Below are positions 1 to 6,805 of a stretch of DNA of 15,499 nt, in pieces. A program made the translations under genes and the position numbers. Location of the stretch: the NCBI GenBank assembly GCA_030695285.1, contig JAUYTF010000359.1:1-15499 (forward strand), written 5' to 3'. The notes under the pieces are model-generated. The model worked only from the letters and a program-made list of their open reading frames with translations, was not told the DNA's origin and searched no databases. Source of the DNA: Eubacteriales bacterium. Lineage in GTDB: Bacteria > Bacillota > Clostridia > Christensenellales > CAG-138. Every line of letters begins with the position of its first letter. Position 1 is the first letter of the stretch.

Positions 1-336
1 CACCGTTTCGTCGAGATAAATCTGCGCGGGAATATCCATCTCAACGGAATAATGCAGCACCTCGCGAATGATCTCCGGCGGCATTTCGTGTAAAACCAGC
101 GCGCGCTCCGTGTCGATATCCGCGATCATTGCTCCGCCGTATTGAATCGAAGGGCCGTGTAGATCGAGCTCTCTCCAGATGGGGCGGGTCGCGATGCGTC
201 CTCTGCCCGTTGCTAGCACCACATGCACACCCGCTTCGATTGCGCGCCGCACAGCGAGACGGTTTCGTTCGCTGATAAAACCCGCATGGTTGGTCAGCGT
301 GCCGTCGATGTCTAGCGCGATGAGTTTGATTTCCAT
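1..336 (-). CDS. Cof-type HAD-superfamily phosphatase, partial (C-terminus off the left edge)
   Basis: Only the first 112 codons are in the window. The protein starts MEIKLIALDIDGT, the HAD motif I with nucleophile Asp9 and acid/base Asp11. Thr43 in LATGR is the usual motif II position, and QYGGAMI (66-72) matches the segment after motif II in the Cof/YidA subfamily (type IIB cap), whose members dephosphorylate sugar phosphates and other small phosphorylated metabolites in the cytoplasm. The substrate cannot be told from this part. The start is supported by TGGAG seven to eight bases upstream. The gene follows proA by 40 bp on the same strand with no terminator between, so it is probably the second gene of a proA transcript; no functional link to proline is implied by the sequence. 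Confidence 0.88.
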   Translation of the reverse strand, partial: MEIKLIALDIDGTLTNHAGFISERNRLAVRRAIEAGVHVVLATGRGRIATRPIWRELDLHGPSIQYGGAMIADIDTERALVLHEMPPEIIREVLHYSVEMDIPAQIYLDETV

Positions 337-376
337 TCTATCTCCAGATATCCTGCCGATGCAGAACAAAATCGAA

Positions 377-1618
377 CTACCGAATTTGCCCTGCTCCGCG
401 AATGACGTATTTCACTGTGGTCAGTTCATCCAGACCCATCGGCCCGCGTGCATGCAGCTTTTGCGTGCTGATGCCGATTTCCGCGCCAAAGCCGAACTCC
501 TCACCGTCTGTAAAGCGCGTGGATGCGTTGACGTAGACAGCGGCGGAGTTGACCTCGTTGAGGAAGCGCTCTGCGGTGTCATAGCGGCTTGTGATGATAG
601 AGTCGCTATGGTGCGTGCCGTAGGTTTCGATGTGGGTCACGGCCTCTTCAAACGAATCGATCACCTTCACCGAAAGGATCAGGTCGTTGTATTCCGTAGA
701 CCAGTCCTCTTGAGTGGCATCGATCGCGCCGGGCATGAGTGCCTTTGCGCGCAAATCGCAGCGCAGTTCTACCCCGCGTTCGGCAAGCCTCATAGCGATC
801 TGCGGGAGACAATCTGCCGCTACGCTTTCGTGCACCAACAGCGTCTCCGCCGCGTTGCAGACGGATGGGCGCGAGCACTTCGCGTTCTCAATGATGTCCG
901 CCGCCATGATTAGATCGGCTGTTTCATCGATATAGACGTGGCAAACGCCGGAACCGGTCTCGATTACGGGAATGGTCGCATGCTGCACGACGCTCTGAAT
1001 CAATCCTGCGCCTCCGCGCGGAATGAGCACGTCGATGAGGCCGTTGAGCTTCATCATCTCGTTTGCCGCGGCGCGATCCGTGTCCCGCAGGAGTTGAATC
1101 GCCCCGTCGGGTATGCCGTTTTTCACGGCGGCCGTGTTAAGCGCGTCGCAGACGGCGGCGTTGCTGTTCTGCGCCTCGCTCCCCCCGCGCAGCACGCAGG
1201 CATTGCCGCTTTTGATGCAAAGTGCAATCGCGTCCGCGGTGACGTTCGGTCGCGCTTCGTAGATGATACCGATCACGCCTAGCGGCACGCGCCGCTTTTC
1301 GATGCGCAGACCGTTCGGGCGGACCACGACCGAATCGCTTTTGCCGATCGGGTCTGCAAGGAGAGCCACTTTGCGCATCCCGTTTACCATGCTCTCCACG
1401 CGTTTTGGATCTAGCGTCAGCCGGTCGATAAACGAAGGTTTTACCCCCCGCTCTTTGGCCAGGCGAACATCCTCCGCATTTGCGCTCAGTATCTGGAGCG
1501 CGGCTGATATCAGCGCGTCCGCCATGGCAAGCAGCGCGTCGTTTCTTGTTTTTGCGGATGTGATGGCGAGCTTGCCGGAGGCTTTCTTTGCGCTCTGCGC
1601 CAGTACACGAACAGACAT
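377..1618 (-). CDS. proA: Glutamate-5-semialdehyde dehydrogenase (gamma-glutamyl phosphate reductase)
   Basis: This enzyme reduces gamma-glutamyl phosphate to glutamate 5-semialdehyde with NADPH, the second step of proline synthesis from glutamate, in the cytoplasm. The 413-residue product has the family's usual length. Visible hallmarks are GVIGIIYEARPNVT (114-127), CIKSGNACVLRGGSEA (134-149), the catalytic cysteine Cys254 in SVCNAAETLL, and the C-terminal signature FGFGAEIGISTQKLHARGP. An in-frame ATG lies 54 bp upstream at 1672, but the start at 1618 is preferred because GGAGGGG lies seven bases before it, the extension would cover the promoter, and ProA proteins begin near here. proB, commonly adjacent, is absent; the upstream neighbour is a divergent flavoprotein gene. 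The downstream HAD gene is probably co-transcribed. Confidence 0.97.
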   Translation of the reverse strand: MSVRVLAQSAKKASGKLAITSAKTRNDALLAMADALISAALQILSANAEDVRLAKERGVKPSFIDRLTLDPKRVESMVNGMRKVALLADPIGKSDSVVVRPNGLRIEKRRVPLGVIGIIYEARPNVTADAIALCIKSGNACVLRGGSEAQNSNAAVCDALNTAAVKNGIPDGAIQLLRDTDRAAANEMMKLNGLIDVLIPRGGAGLIQSVVQHATIPVIETGSGVCHVYIDETADLIMAADIIENAKCSRPSVCNAAETLLVHESVAADCLPQIAMRLAERGVELRCDLRAKALMPGAIDATQEDWSTEYNDLILSVKVIDSFEEAVTHIETYGTHHSDSIITSRYDTAERFLNEVNSAAVYVNASTRFTDGEEFGFGAEIGISTQKLHARGPMGLDELTTVKYVIRGAGQIR

Positions 1619-1645
1619 GGGTGATCCCCTCCAAACTTTCCACAC

Positions 1646-1674
1646 ATTATATCGTATATACTCTGGAATCACAA
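1646..1674 (-). promoter_or_regulatory. Sigma-A-type promoter of proA
   Basis: Read on the minus strand: TTGTGA (1669-1674), a 17-base spacer, then a perfect TATAAT (1646-1651). This puts the transcript start near 1639, about 20 bases before the proA start codon, just room for the ribosome binding site. There is no space for a leader riboswitch or T-box after this promoter. Confidence 0.72.
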
Positions 1675-1680
1675 GTTGAA

Positions 1681-1700
1681 AACACCCTTCGGAGTGTGTT
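1681..1700. repeat. Imperfect inverted repeat between divergent promoters (possible operator)
   Basis: AACACCCTTCGGAGTGTGTT pairs its ends (AACAC with GTGTT), with one mismatch before the inner CT/AG pairs. It lies just upstream of the proA -35 box and about 23 bases upstream of the -35 box of the divergent flavoprotein pair, a suitable place for a regulator of either unit. It has no T-run, so it is unlikely to be a terminator. No known regulator site is recognised. Confidence 0.3.
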
Positions 1701-1723
1701 GCCTTACATCAGAATAAATTTAC

Positions 1724-1750
1724 TTGACGCAGGTGCCATATCGTGATAAT
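1724..1750 (+). promoter_or_regulatory. Possible promoter of the flavoprotein gene pair
   Basis: TTGACG (1724-1729) and GATAAT (1745-1750) are separated by 15 bases, shorter than the usual 17, so the match is moderate. It lies 30 bases before the start codon at 1781 and faces away from the proA promoter. Confidence 0.4.
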
Positions 1751-1780
1751 CCTATGATGATCATCAGGTGGAGGGAAACA

Positions 1781-2341
1781 ATGCAAGCTTATCTGATTTC
1801 TGACGGTGAATTCTCAACAAAGAGACAGATCGAACTCAAAGATATCTTAAAGGGTTATCTTGCCGCGTGCAACTTCTCTGTTCTGGAGAAAATCCTGCAG
1901 CCAGACGAGCTTGCTTTTTGCCGCGGCTGCTTCGACTGCTGGGTCAAAACACCCGGCGAGTGCGCCATGCGGGACGGAATTGTCGAGATCAACCGCGCCT
2001 GCATGACCAGCGACGTAGTCGTCTACCTCTGCCCTGTCGTGTTTGGGCAGTTTTCCGCAAACATGAAGTTTGCAATCGACCGCTGGCTGCCCAATATGCT
2101 GCCGTTTTTCATGACGCGAAAGGATGGCTCAACCATGCATCCGCCAAGGTATCCGGACTATCCGGCGCAGATCTTTCTGGGCTACGGTGAAACCCTTTCA
2201 GAATCTGAGATGCAGCTTTTCACCGACATCAACAAGAAACACAGAAGCAGCGTTTCCGTGATTCTCGATCGTGGGGATGACGAAGAAATCTGCTCTGCGC
2301 TCGGCGGATGTGAAATGCGCCGTGCAGGAGGTGTCCTATGA
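1781..2341 (+). CDS. Flavodoxin-fold NAD(P)H-dependent oxidoreductase, iron-sulfur flavoprotein-like
   Basis: A 186-residue cytoplasmic protein. CRGCFDCWVKTPGEC (47-61) gives Cys47-x2-Cys50-x2-Cys53-x7-Cys61, the compact cysteine pattern of iron-sulfur flavoproteins (Isf family), which bind a 4Fe-4S cluster next to FMN and shuttle electrons. The middle (SDVVVYLCPVVFGQFSANMK, 77-96) is the usual flavodoxin-like strand and FMN-side loop. The N-terminus, MQAYLISDGEFSTKRQ, lacks the normal SGSPR phosphate loop, so FMN binding may be weak or shared. The frame is open back to a TTG at 1724, but the ATG at 1781 follows a strong GGTGGAGGG site. Its stop overlaps the start of the next gene (ATGA), indicating translational coupling. 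Electron donor and acceptor are unknown; a plain FMN reductase that does not hold a cluster is the alternative. Confidence 0.82.
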   Translation: MQAYLISDGEFSTKRQIELKDILKGYLAACNFSVLEKILQPDELAFCRGCFDCWVKTPGECAMRDGIVEINRACMTSDVVVYLCPVVFGQFSANMKFAIDRWLPNMLPFFMTRKDGSTMHPPRYPDYPAQIFLGYGETLSESEMQLFTDINKKHRSSVSVILDRGDDEEICSALGGCEMRRAGGVL

Positions 2342-3048
2342 GCGAATCGATAAAAAACATCGTGCTGGTGAGCGCGAGCCCCAAGGTGGATCAGGATTGG
2401 GCAGTCTCATCTTTTCTCGCCAAGCGCGGCGAACTGTTGCTAAACGACAAGACGCTTGACTTCAAAGCGATTGCCGATATAGCTATTGATGTGAAAACGA
2501 TATATGTTCGCAGCTCGCTGATGCACCATAAAACGGAACAGGCGTTTGATGAACTGCAAAGCGCGGACGCAATCGTATTGATCTTTCCGCTGTACTTTTT
2601 CTGCATGCCGGCAATGCTCACGCGCTTTTTGCAGGATTTTGTAGTGAAGTATCTTTCAGCAACGCATGTTGCCTCCGTCTACGCAATCGTGAACTGCGGA
2701 TTTCCCGAGCCGGAGATCAATCAGGAAGCCATGCGGGTTGTGGAATGCTTTGCGCAGCAGACGGGGCGCGTGTTTCTCGGCGGCGTCATGATCGGCGGCG
2801 GAGGCATGCTCATCGGTGCGCAAGCTGCCCCCTTCATGCGCCCGGTTTTCGAGCATGTCGACGACTTGTTTTCGCGATTAAAGCGTAATACGCTTCTCGA
2901 GCAGCAGGATACGATGCTGATCACGCAGATTGCGCCAAAGTTTCCAAAATGGCTCTATTTCGTTGGCGGCAACTCCGGCTGGAAATCGATGGCGCGAAGG
3001 AACAAACTAAAAATACGCGAGATTTACCGCCAGCCATATCAGCGCTAA
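2338..3048 (+). CDS. Flavodoxin-fold NAD(P)H-dependent oxidoreductase (partner of the preceding gene)
   Basis: A 236-residue protein of the NADPH-dependent FMN reductase/flavodoxin-like group. VSASPK (11-16) sits where the FMN phosphate loop belongs, though it is not the classic SGSPR; ADAIVLIFPLYFFCMPAMLT (76-95) is the conserved strand and flavin-contacting loop; a glycine-rich stretch (148-160) follows the central strands. The C-terminus is basic (MARRNKLKIREIYRQ). Unlike the upstream gene it has no CxxCxxC cluster motif. It starts inside the stop codon of that gene with a 4-base overlap, so the two proteins are probably made together, possibly as a complex. A strong terminator follows seven bases after the stop. 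The substrate is not predictable; quinone, nitro or metal reduction are all known for the wider family. Confidence 0.78.
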   Translation: MSESIKNIVLVSASPKVDQDWAVSSFLAKRGELLLNDKTLDFKAIADIAIDVKTIYVRSSLMHHKTEQAFDELQSADAIVLIFPLYFFCMPAMLTRFLQDFVVKYLSATHVASVYAIVNCGFPEPEINQEAMRVVECFAQQTGRVFLGGVMIGGGGMLIGAQAAPFMRPVFEHVDDLFSRLKRNTLLEQQDTMLITQIAPKFPKWLYFVGGNSGWKSMARRNKLKIREIYRQPYQR

Positions 3049-3054
3049 ACTGCA

Positions 3055-3095
3055 ACGAACCGCCGGAATTTAATCCGGCGGTTCGTATGTTTTTG
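3055..3095 (+). terminator. Strong intrinsic terminator after the flavoprotein pair
   Basis: ACGAACCGCCGGA (3055-3067) pairs perfectly over 13 bp with 3074-3086 around a six-base loop, followed by ATGTTTTTG. It ends the two-gene unit cleanly before the galactosidase promoter. Confidence 0.93.
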
Positions 3096-3151
3096 CGTTG
3101 ATGCGATGCTATTTTGCTCCAGTGGCTTCTTTTCCTTATGCAGGAAGCGTT

Positions 3152-3179
3152 GTCAAATTGACTTCATCTGACAGTCAAA
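3152..3179 (+). promoter_or_regulatory. Candidate operator: direct and inverted GTCAA repeats upstream of the galactosidase promoter
   Basis: GTCAAA occurs at 3152-3157 and 3174-3179, start to start 22 bp apart, two helical turns on one DNA face. The first copy also forms an 11-bp palindrome with TTGAC at 3158-3162. The copies lie about 70 and 90 bases upstream of the predicted transcript start, positions used by AraC-family activators of sugar genes, many of which bind direct repeats about 21 bp apart. That link is an inference; no regulator gene is in the window. A small hairpin (TTCCT/AGGAA, 3132-3146) lies just upstream. Confidence 0.35.
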
Positions 3180-3210
3180 CGTTTTTTTCTTCAGCTGTCG
3201 ATGATCCGCA

Positions 3211-3239
3211 TTGACGCTTTTATTCGGTAAAGCTACAAT
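3211..3239 (+). promoter_or_regulatory. Sigma-A-type promoter of the GH36 gene
   Basis: TTGACG (3211-3216), a 17-base spacer and TACAAT (3234-3239) give a near-consensus promoter. The transcript would start near 3246, leaving a leader of about 56 bases before the ATG at 3302. Confidence 0.72.
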
Positions 3240-3301
3240 GAATGCGATAGTATCTTTCTTAACGCATCGAAAACACTGGGAAGATTATCGAAAGGACGCG
3301 T

Positions 3302-5647
3302 ATGATTGCTTTTCAGGATCAGGTCTTTGCGCTGGAAACAAAGCGAACGAGCTACATCTTCCGCGTTACACATTTCGGGCACCTCGAGCACATCCATTAT
3401 GGAGAGCGGGTGCCGCGCGATGAAACCGAGCCGCTTGTAACCAAGCGCAATATCATGCACGGCAGCTCCGTGCTGTATTCCCCACAGGACAGCGCCTACT
3501 GTCTGGACAATCTTCCACTTGAATGGTCGGGCATCGGCTGCGGGGATTATCGTCAGACGCCGTTGGAAGTGAAGCTTGCAAACGGCACCTACCGCACGGA
3601 CTTTCTATACGAATCTCACCAAATCGTGCAAGGCTGTGTACCCATGGAGACGCTGCCCTCTGCCTATGACGAAACGAACGCGGCGCAAACGCTGATTGTC
3701 ACGCTTGCTGACCGCGCAGGAGGGTTAGAGCTTCTGCTGTATTACTCTGTCTTCCCCGCTGTCGATGTCATCACACGGCGCGTGGTGCTGATCAACACGG
3801 GCGAAGGCGCGGTCTCGATTCGCAGAATCATGAGTCTATCGCTCGACATGGAAAACGAAGGCTTCTCCCTCGTTACCTTCGACGGCGCGTGGATCAAAGA
3901 GACGCATCGGCACGATCGCAAGCTGCAATATGGGCAATTCGTCAACTCCTCCGTCACAGGCGCCTCCAGCAACCGCCACAATCCGGGTTTTTTGCTGTTT
4001 GCTGACGGCGCGACGCAGTCCCACGGGCGGGTCTACGGCTTTAACCTCATCTATAGCGGCAATCACATTGGGCTTGCGGAACTTTCGCCCTTCGATCTGA
4101 TTCGCGTGCAACTCGGCATCAATCAAAACTGTTTTGAGTGGGAACTTGCTCCCGGGGCGCAATTCGAAACGCCGGAAGCGGTGATGACCTTCTCGCCCGA
4201 CGGATTCAACGGCATGAGCGCGCACTTTCATGATTTTGTGAATGCGCATATTGTGCGTGGAGACTGGAAGGGCAAAGAACGCCCTGTGCTCATTAACAAC
4301 TGGGAAGCCTGTTTTTTTCGATTCACCCGTAGTAAGCTCCTGCGTCTTGCGCGGCAGGCAAGGCGACTCGGCGTAGAGCTGTTCGTGCTCGACGACGGCT
4401 GGTTTGGCAAGCGGAACGATGATCACGCAGGCCTTGGCGACTACGACGTGAACAGAAAGAAGCTGCCCCGGGGTATGAAATCCTTTGCCGACGAGATCCG
4501 CGCGCTTGGTCTGCGATTCGGGCTCTGGTTTGAGCCGGAGATGGTGAATTCCGACAGCGATCTTTTCCGCGCGCATCCGGAATATGCGGTGACCACGCCG
4601 GGCAGAACGCCGCTGCTTGGCCGAAACCAGCTCGTGCTCGATCTATGCAATCCCGACGTGCGGGACTATATCGTAACAAATGTTTCACAGATACTGGACG
4701 ACGCAAAGATCGACTATGTCAAGTGGGACATGAACCGCCACATCAGCGACGCCTGCTCCCCCGTGCTCGCCAATCAGGGCGAATTTTATCATCGCTACAT
4801 CATGGGGCTTTACGATGTGCTCACCCGCATCTTCGCTCCGCGAGAGCAGATACTCTTTGAGTCATGCTCCAGTGGCGGCAACCGCTTTGACCTCGGCATG
4901 CTCTGCTTCTCGCCGCAGGTGTGGTCAAGCGACGACACGGATGCGATTGAGCGGCTGAAAATTCAAGAGGGCTTGAGCTATCTCTACCCGCTCTCCTCGA
5001 TGGGCGCGCATGTCTCCGCCTCGCCAAACCAGCAGACCCTGCGGCAGACTTCGATCTCAACGCGCTTCAATGTCGCAAGCTTTGGTTGCCTCGGTTACGA
5101 GCTGGATTTAAAGCACCTCACAATGCTGGAGCGCAAAGAGGTACGCGAGCAGATTGCGTATTACAAGCAGCACAGGCGCACGCTGCAATACGGCCGCTTC
5201 ATCCGGCACGACACGCCAATGACGAACAAGGTTTACTGGCAGACGGTTTCGCAAGATCAGCACAGCTCCCTCGCGGGCGCATTTCAGTCGCTCGCGCAGG
5301 CCGCGGAGGGCAACGATGTGCTGCCGCTCGCAGGGCTGAGCGAAACTGCGCGCTACCGCATGCAGACCAAACCACAGCGTGTGTTCATTCGCCGCTTTGG
5401 CGGGCTGATCAACCATCTGCTGCCTGTTGCCATCAACCCCAACGGCGCGCTCTTTCGCTGGGTCGACCGGCTGTATGCCATGGGTGATTGTGTGGAAACT
5501 TATACCGCAAGCGGAAAAACGCTCATGCAGGGCGTGCACCTGAATAACCAGTTTGTAGGCACAGGGCACAACCAAAACATCCGTATGCTCGGGGATTTCG
5601 GATCGAGTCTTTATCAAATCGAAGCGCTAACTGAGAAGAATGATTAA
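3302..5647 (+). CDS. Alpha-galactosidase, glycoside hydrolase family 36
   Basis: The 781-residue protein lacks a signal peptide, so it should act in the cytoplasm on imported alpha-galactosides such as melibiose and raffinose, releasing galactose with retention of configuration. Residues 1 to about 325 form the N-terminal beta-sandwich; the catalytic barrel begins near VLINNWEAC (329-337), followed by FVLDDGWFG (361-369), WFEPEM (409-414), the nucleophile Asp476 in VKWDMNRHI, CSSGGNRFD (522-530) and the acid/base region WSSDDTDA (541-548, one of Asp544/Asp545). All key motifs are intact. It is somewhat longer than the usual family length of about 730 residues, and ends with the typical LGDFGSSLY segment. 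GAAAGGA lies seven bases before the start. No sugar transporter, galactokinase or regulator adjoins it, and I see no clear terminator after it. Confidence 0.95.
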   Translation: MIAFQDQVFALETKRTSYIFRVTHFGHLEHIHYGERVPRDETEPLVTKRNIMHGSSVLYSPQDSAYCLDNLPLEWSGIGCGDYRQTPLEVKLANGTYRTDFLYESHQIVQGCVPMETLPSAYDETNAAQTLIVTLADRAGGLELLLYYSVFPAVDVITRRVVLINTGEGAVSIRRIMSLSLDMENEGFSLVTFDGAWIKETHRHDRKLQYGQFVNSSVTGASSNRHNPGFLLFADGATQSHGRVYGFNLIYSGNHIGLAELSPFDLIRVQLGINQNCFEWELAPGAQFETPEAVMTFSPDGFNGMSAHFHDFVNAHIVRGDWKGKERPVLINNWEACFFRFTRSKLLRLARQARRLGVELFVLDDGWFGKRNDDHAGLGDYDVNRKKLPRGMKSFADEIRALGLRFGLWFEPEMVNSDSDLFRAHPEYAVTTPGRTPLLGRNQLVLDLCNPDVRDYIVTNVSQILDDAKIDYVKWDMNRHISDACSPVLANQGEFYHRYIMGLYDVLTRIFAPREQILFESCSSGGNRFDLGMLCFSPQVWSSDDTDAIERLKIQEGLSYLYPLSSMGAHVSASPNQQTLRQTSISTRFNVASFGCLGYELDLKHLTMLERKEVREQIAYYKQHRRTLQYGRFIRHDTPMTNKVYWQTVSQDQHSSLAGAFQSLAQAAEGNDVLPLAGLSETARYRMQTKPQRVFIRRFGGLINHLLPVAINPNGALFRWVDRLYAMGDCVETYTASGKTLMQGVHLNNQFVGTGHNQNIRMLGDFGSSLYQIEALTEKND

Positions 5648-5767
5648 AATGAACGAGTCGTGCAAATATCACTTGCAAAAAATCTCGAAATAATATTTAA
5701 TGAACAAAATGGTTTTTTACTGTTTGATAATTAGAGAAGCAGGGAGCCATATATTCTTGTCCGCTGG

Positions 5768-5797
5768 TTGACGCTGGCAGGCGCCTTTTGCTAGAAT
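5768..5797 (+). promoter_or_regulatory. Sigma-A-type promoter of the DegV gene
   Basis: TTGACG (5768-5773), an 18-base spacer and TAGAAT (5792-5797) lie 34 bases before the start codon. The preceding 120 bases (5648-5767) are AT-rich; apart from a weak TGCAA/TTGCA pairing near 5662-5678, I see nothing there. Confidence 0.62.
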
Positions 5798-5831
5798 AAG
5801 AAAACTATCTTTTCGAGGAGGATACCACAGT

Positions 5832-6725
5832 ATGCCCGATCATAAGATCGTACTCAGTGCGGATACCCCCTGTGACATCGGTGACGAGCTGCGGCAACGA
5901 TATCACGTTTCGCTTCATCCGCTCCACATCATTCTAGACGATAAACAGTATACGGACGGCGTGGACATCACCTCCGAAGCGCTGTATGAGGCATGGTGGA
6001 AACGCAAGCTGTTGCCCCGCACCGCGGCTATCAATCCCGATGAGTATCAGCGCAATTTTGCGTCATTTCTGGATCAGGGGTACGAAGTAATCCACATCTC
6101 CCTTGGCTCTGGGCTTTCCAGCTCCAACCCCAACGCGCAGATTGCGGCAGACGCGCTTAAGAGCCAGGGCAACGTTTATGTCATCGACTCCTGCTCGCTC
6201 TCAACCGGCTTTGGCCTGCTCGTTTGCGAGGCTGGCGAGCGGATCAAGGCGGGAATGTCGGCAAAGCAGGTCGTGAAGGAAGTCACCGCGCTTACGCCGG
6301 ATACACGCGCAAGTTTTATCCTCGACACGCTGGAATTTATGCGCGCGGGTGGGCGCTGCTCGAGCATCGCGCAGATCGGCGCGGCGCTGATGAACCTGAA
6401 ACCAACCATCATCGTCCGCAACGACCGTCAGGGCAGCATGGTCGTCGGCAAGAAATACATGGGCAAACTCGCCCCGTCGCTGATGAAGTATGTCGACGAC
6501 CAGCTCAAGAACAGAACCGATCTGGTGCTTGATCGAGTGTTTGTGACGCATTCCGGGATGGATGATCCGGCGATTATTGACAAGGTCGTCGCACGCATCC
6601 GCGAGCTGCAGCCCTTCAAGGAGATTTTCGTCACGCAGGCGAGCTGCACCATCAGTGCGCACAGCGGGCCAAATACGCTGGGCGTTCTTTTTCTCACCAA
6701 GCCCGGTTCGGTGGCTGCAAACTAA
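5832..6725 (+). CDS. DegV family fatty-acid-binding protein
   Basis: DegV proteins hold a single fatty acid; those acting as FakB present it to the kinase FakA, which makes acyl phosphate for phospholipid synthesis. This 297-residue protein shows the family landmarks in order: SADTPCDI (9-16) near the N-terminus, ISLGSGLSSSNPNAQ (89-103) for the fatty acid carboxylate, VIDSCSLSTGFGLLV (117-131), RAGGRCSSIAQIGAALMNLK (171-190) and SAHSGPNTLGVLF (275-287). His277 and Arg171/Arg175 occupy the positions tied to head-group binding or phosphotransfer in characterised FakBs. The loop TAAINPDEY (64-72) differs a little from the commoner TSQ-type loop. A textbook AGGAGG lies ten bases upstream of the ATG. 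The gene is a single unit with its own promoter and terminator; no fakA is nearby, so its lipid role is family inference. Confidence 0.94.
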   Translation: MPDHKIVLSADTPCDIGDELRQRYHVSLHPLHIILDDKQYTDGVDITSEALYEAWWKRKLLPRTAAINPDEYQRNFASFLDQGYEVIHISLGSGLSSSNPNAQIAADALKSQGNVYVIDSCSLSTGFGLLVCEAGERIKAGMSAKQVVKEVTALTPDTRASFILDTLEFMRAGGRCSSIAQIGAALMNLKPTIIVRNDRQGSMVVGKKYMGKLAPSLMKYVDDQLKNRTDLVLDRVFVTHSGMDDPAIIDKVVARIRELQPFKEIFVTQASCTISAHSGPNTLGVLFLTKPGSVAAN

Positions 6726-6740
6726 ACCATCAAGCAAAAC

Positions 6741-6770
6741 AAAAGACGGCGCTGGCCGTCTTTTTTATCA
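6741..6770 (+). terminator. Intrinsic terminator of the DegV gene, probably bidirectional
   Basis: AAAAGACGGC (6741-6750) pairs with 6755-6764 around a GCTG loop and runs into six Ts. On the minus strand the same hairpin is followed by TTTTGTTTTG, so it probably also ends the convergent cyclic-di-GMP gene, whose stop codon is about 40 bases away. Confidence 0.9.
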
Positions 6771-6805
6771 CTATGTCCCATTCGATTGTCAAGTGCAAGT
6801 TTCAT

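Noticed and set aside
179..1282. Long plus-strand open frames (up to 244 codons) opposite proA and the HAD gene
   Set aside because: They lie antisense to clear ProA and HAD coding sequence, resemble no family, and are rich in Arg, Ala and His as expected of mirrored GC-rich codons.
3836..4706. Minus-strand open frames of up to 246 codons within the GH36 gene
   Set aside because: They are antisense to conserved catalytic-barrel sequence, and have no recognisable domain.
5108..5617. Minus-strand open frame of 169 codons opposite the end of the GH36 gene
   Set aside because: The plus strand encodes the conserved GH36 C-terminus there; the antisense product has no recognisable domain.
6201..6737. 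Minus-strand open frame of 178 codons opposite degV
   Set aside because: It covers conserved DegV motifs on the other strand and has no family resemblance.
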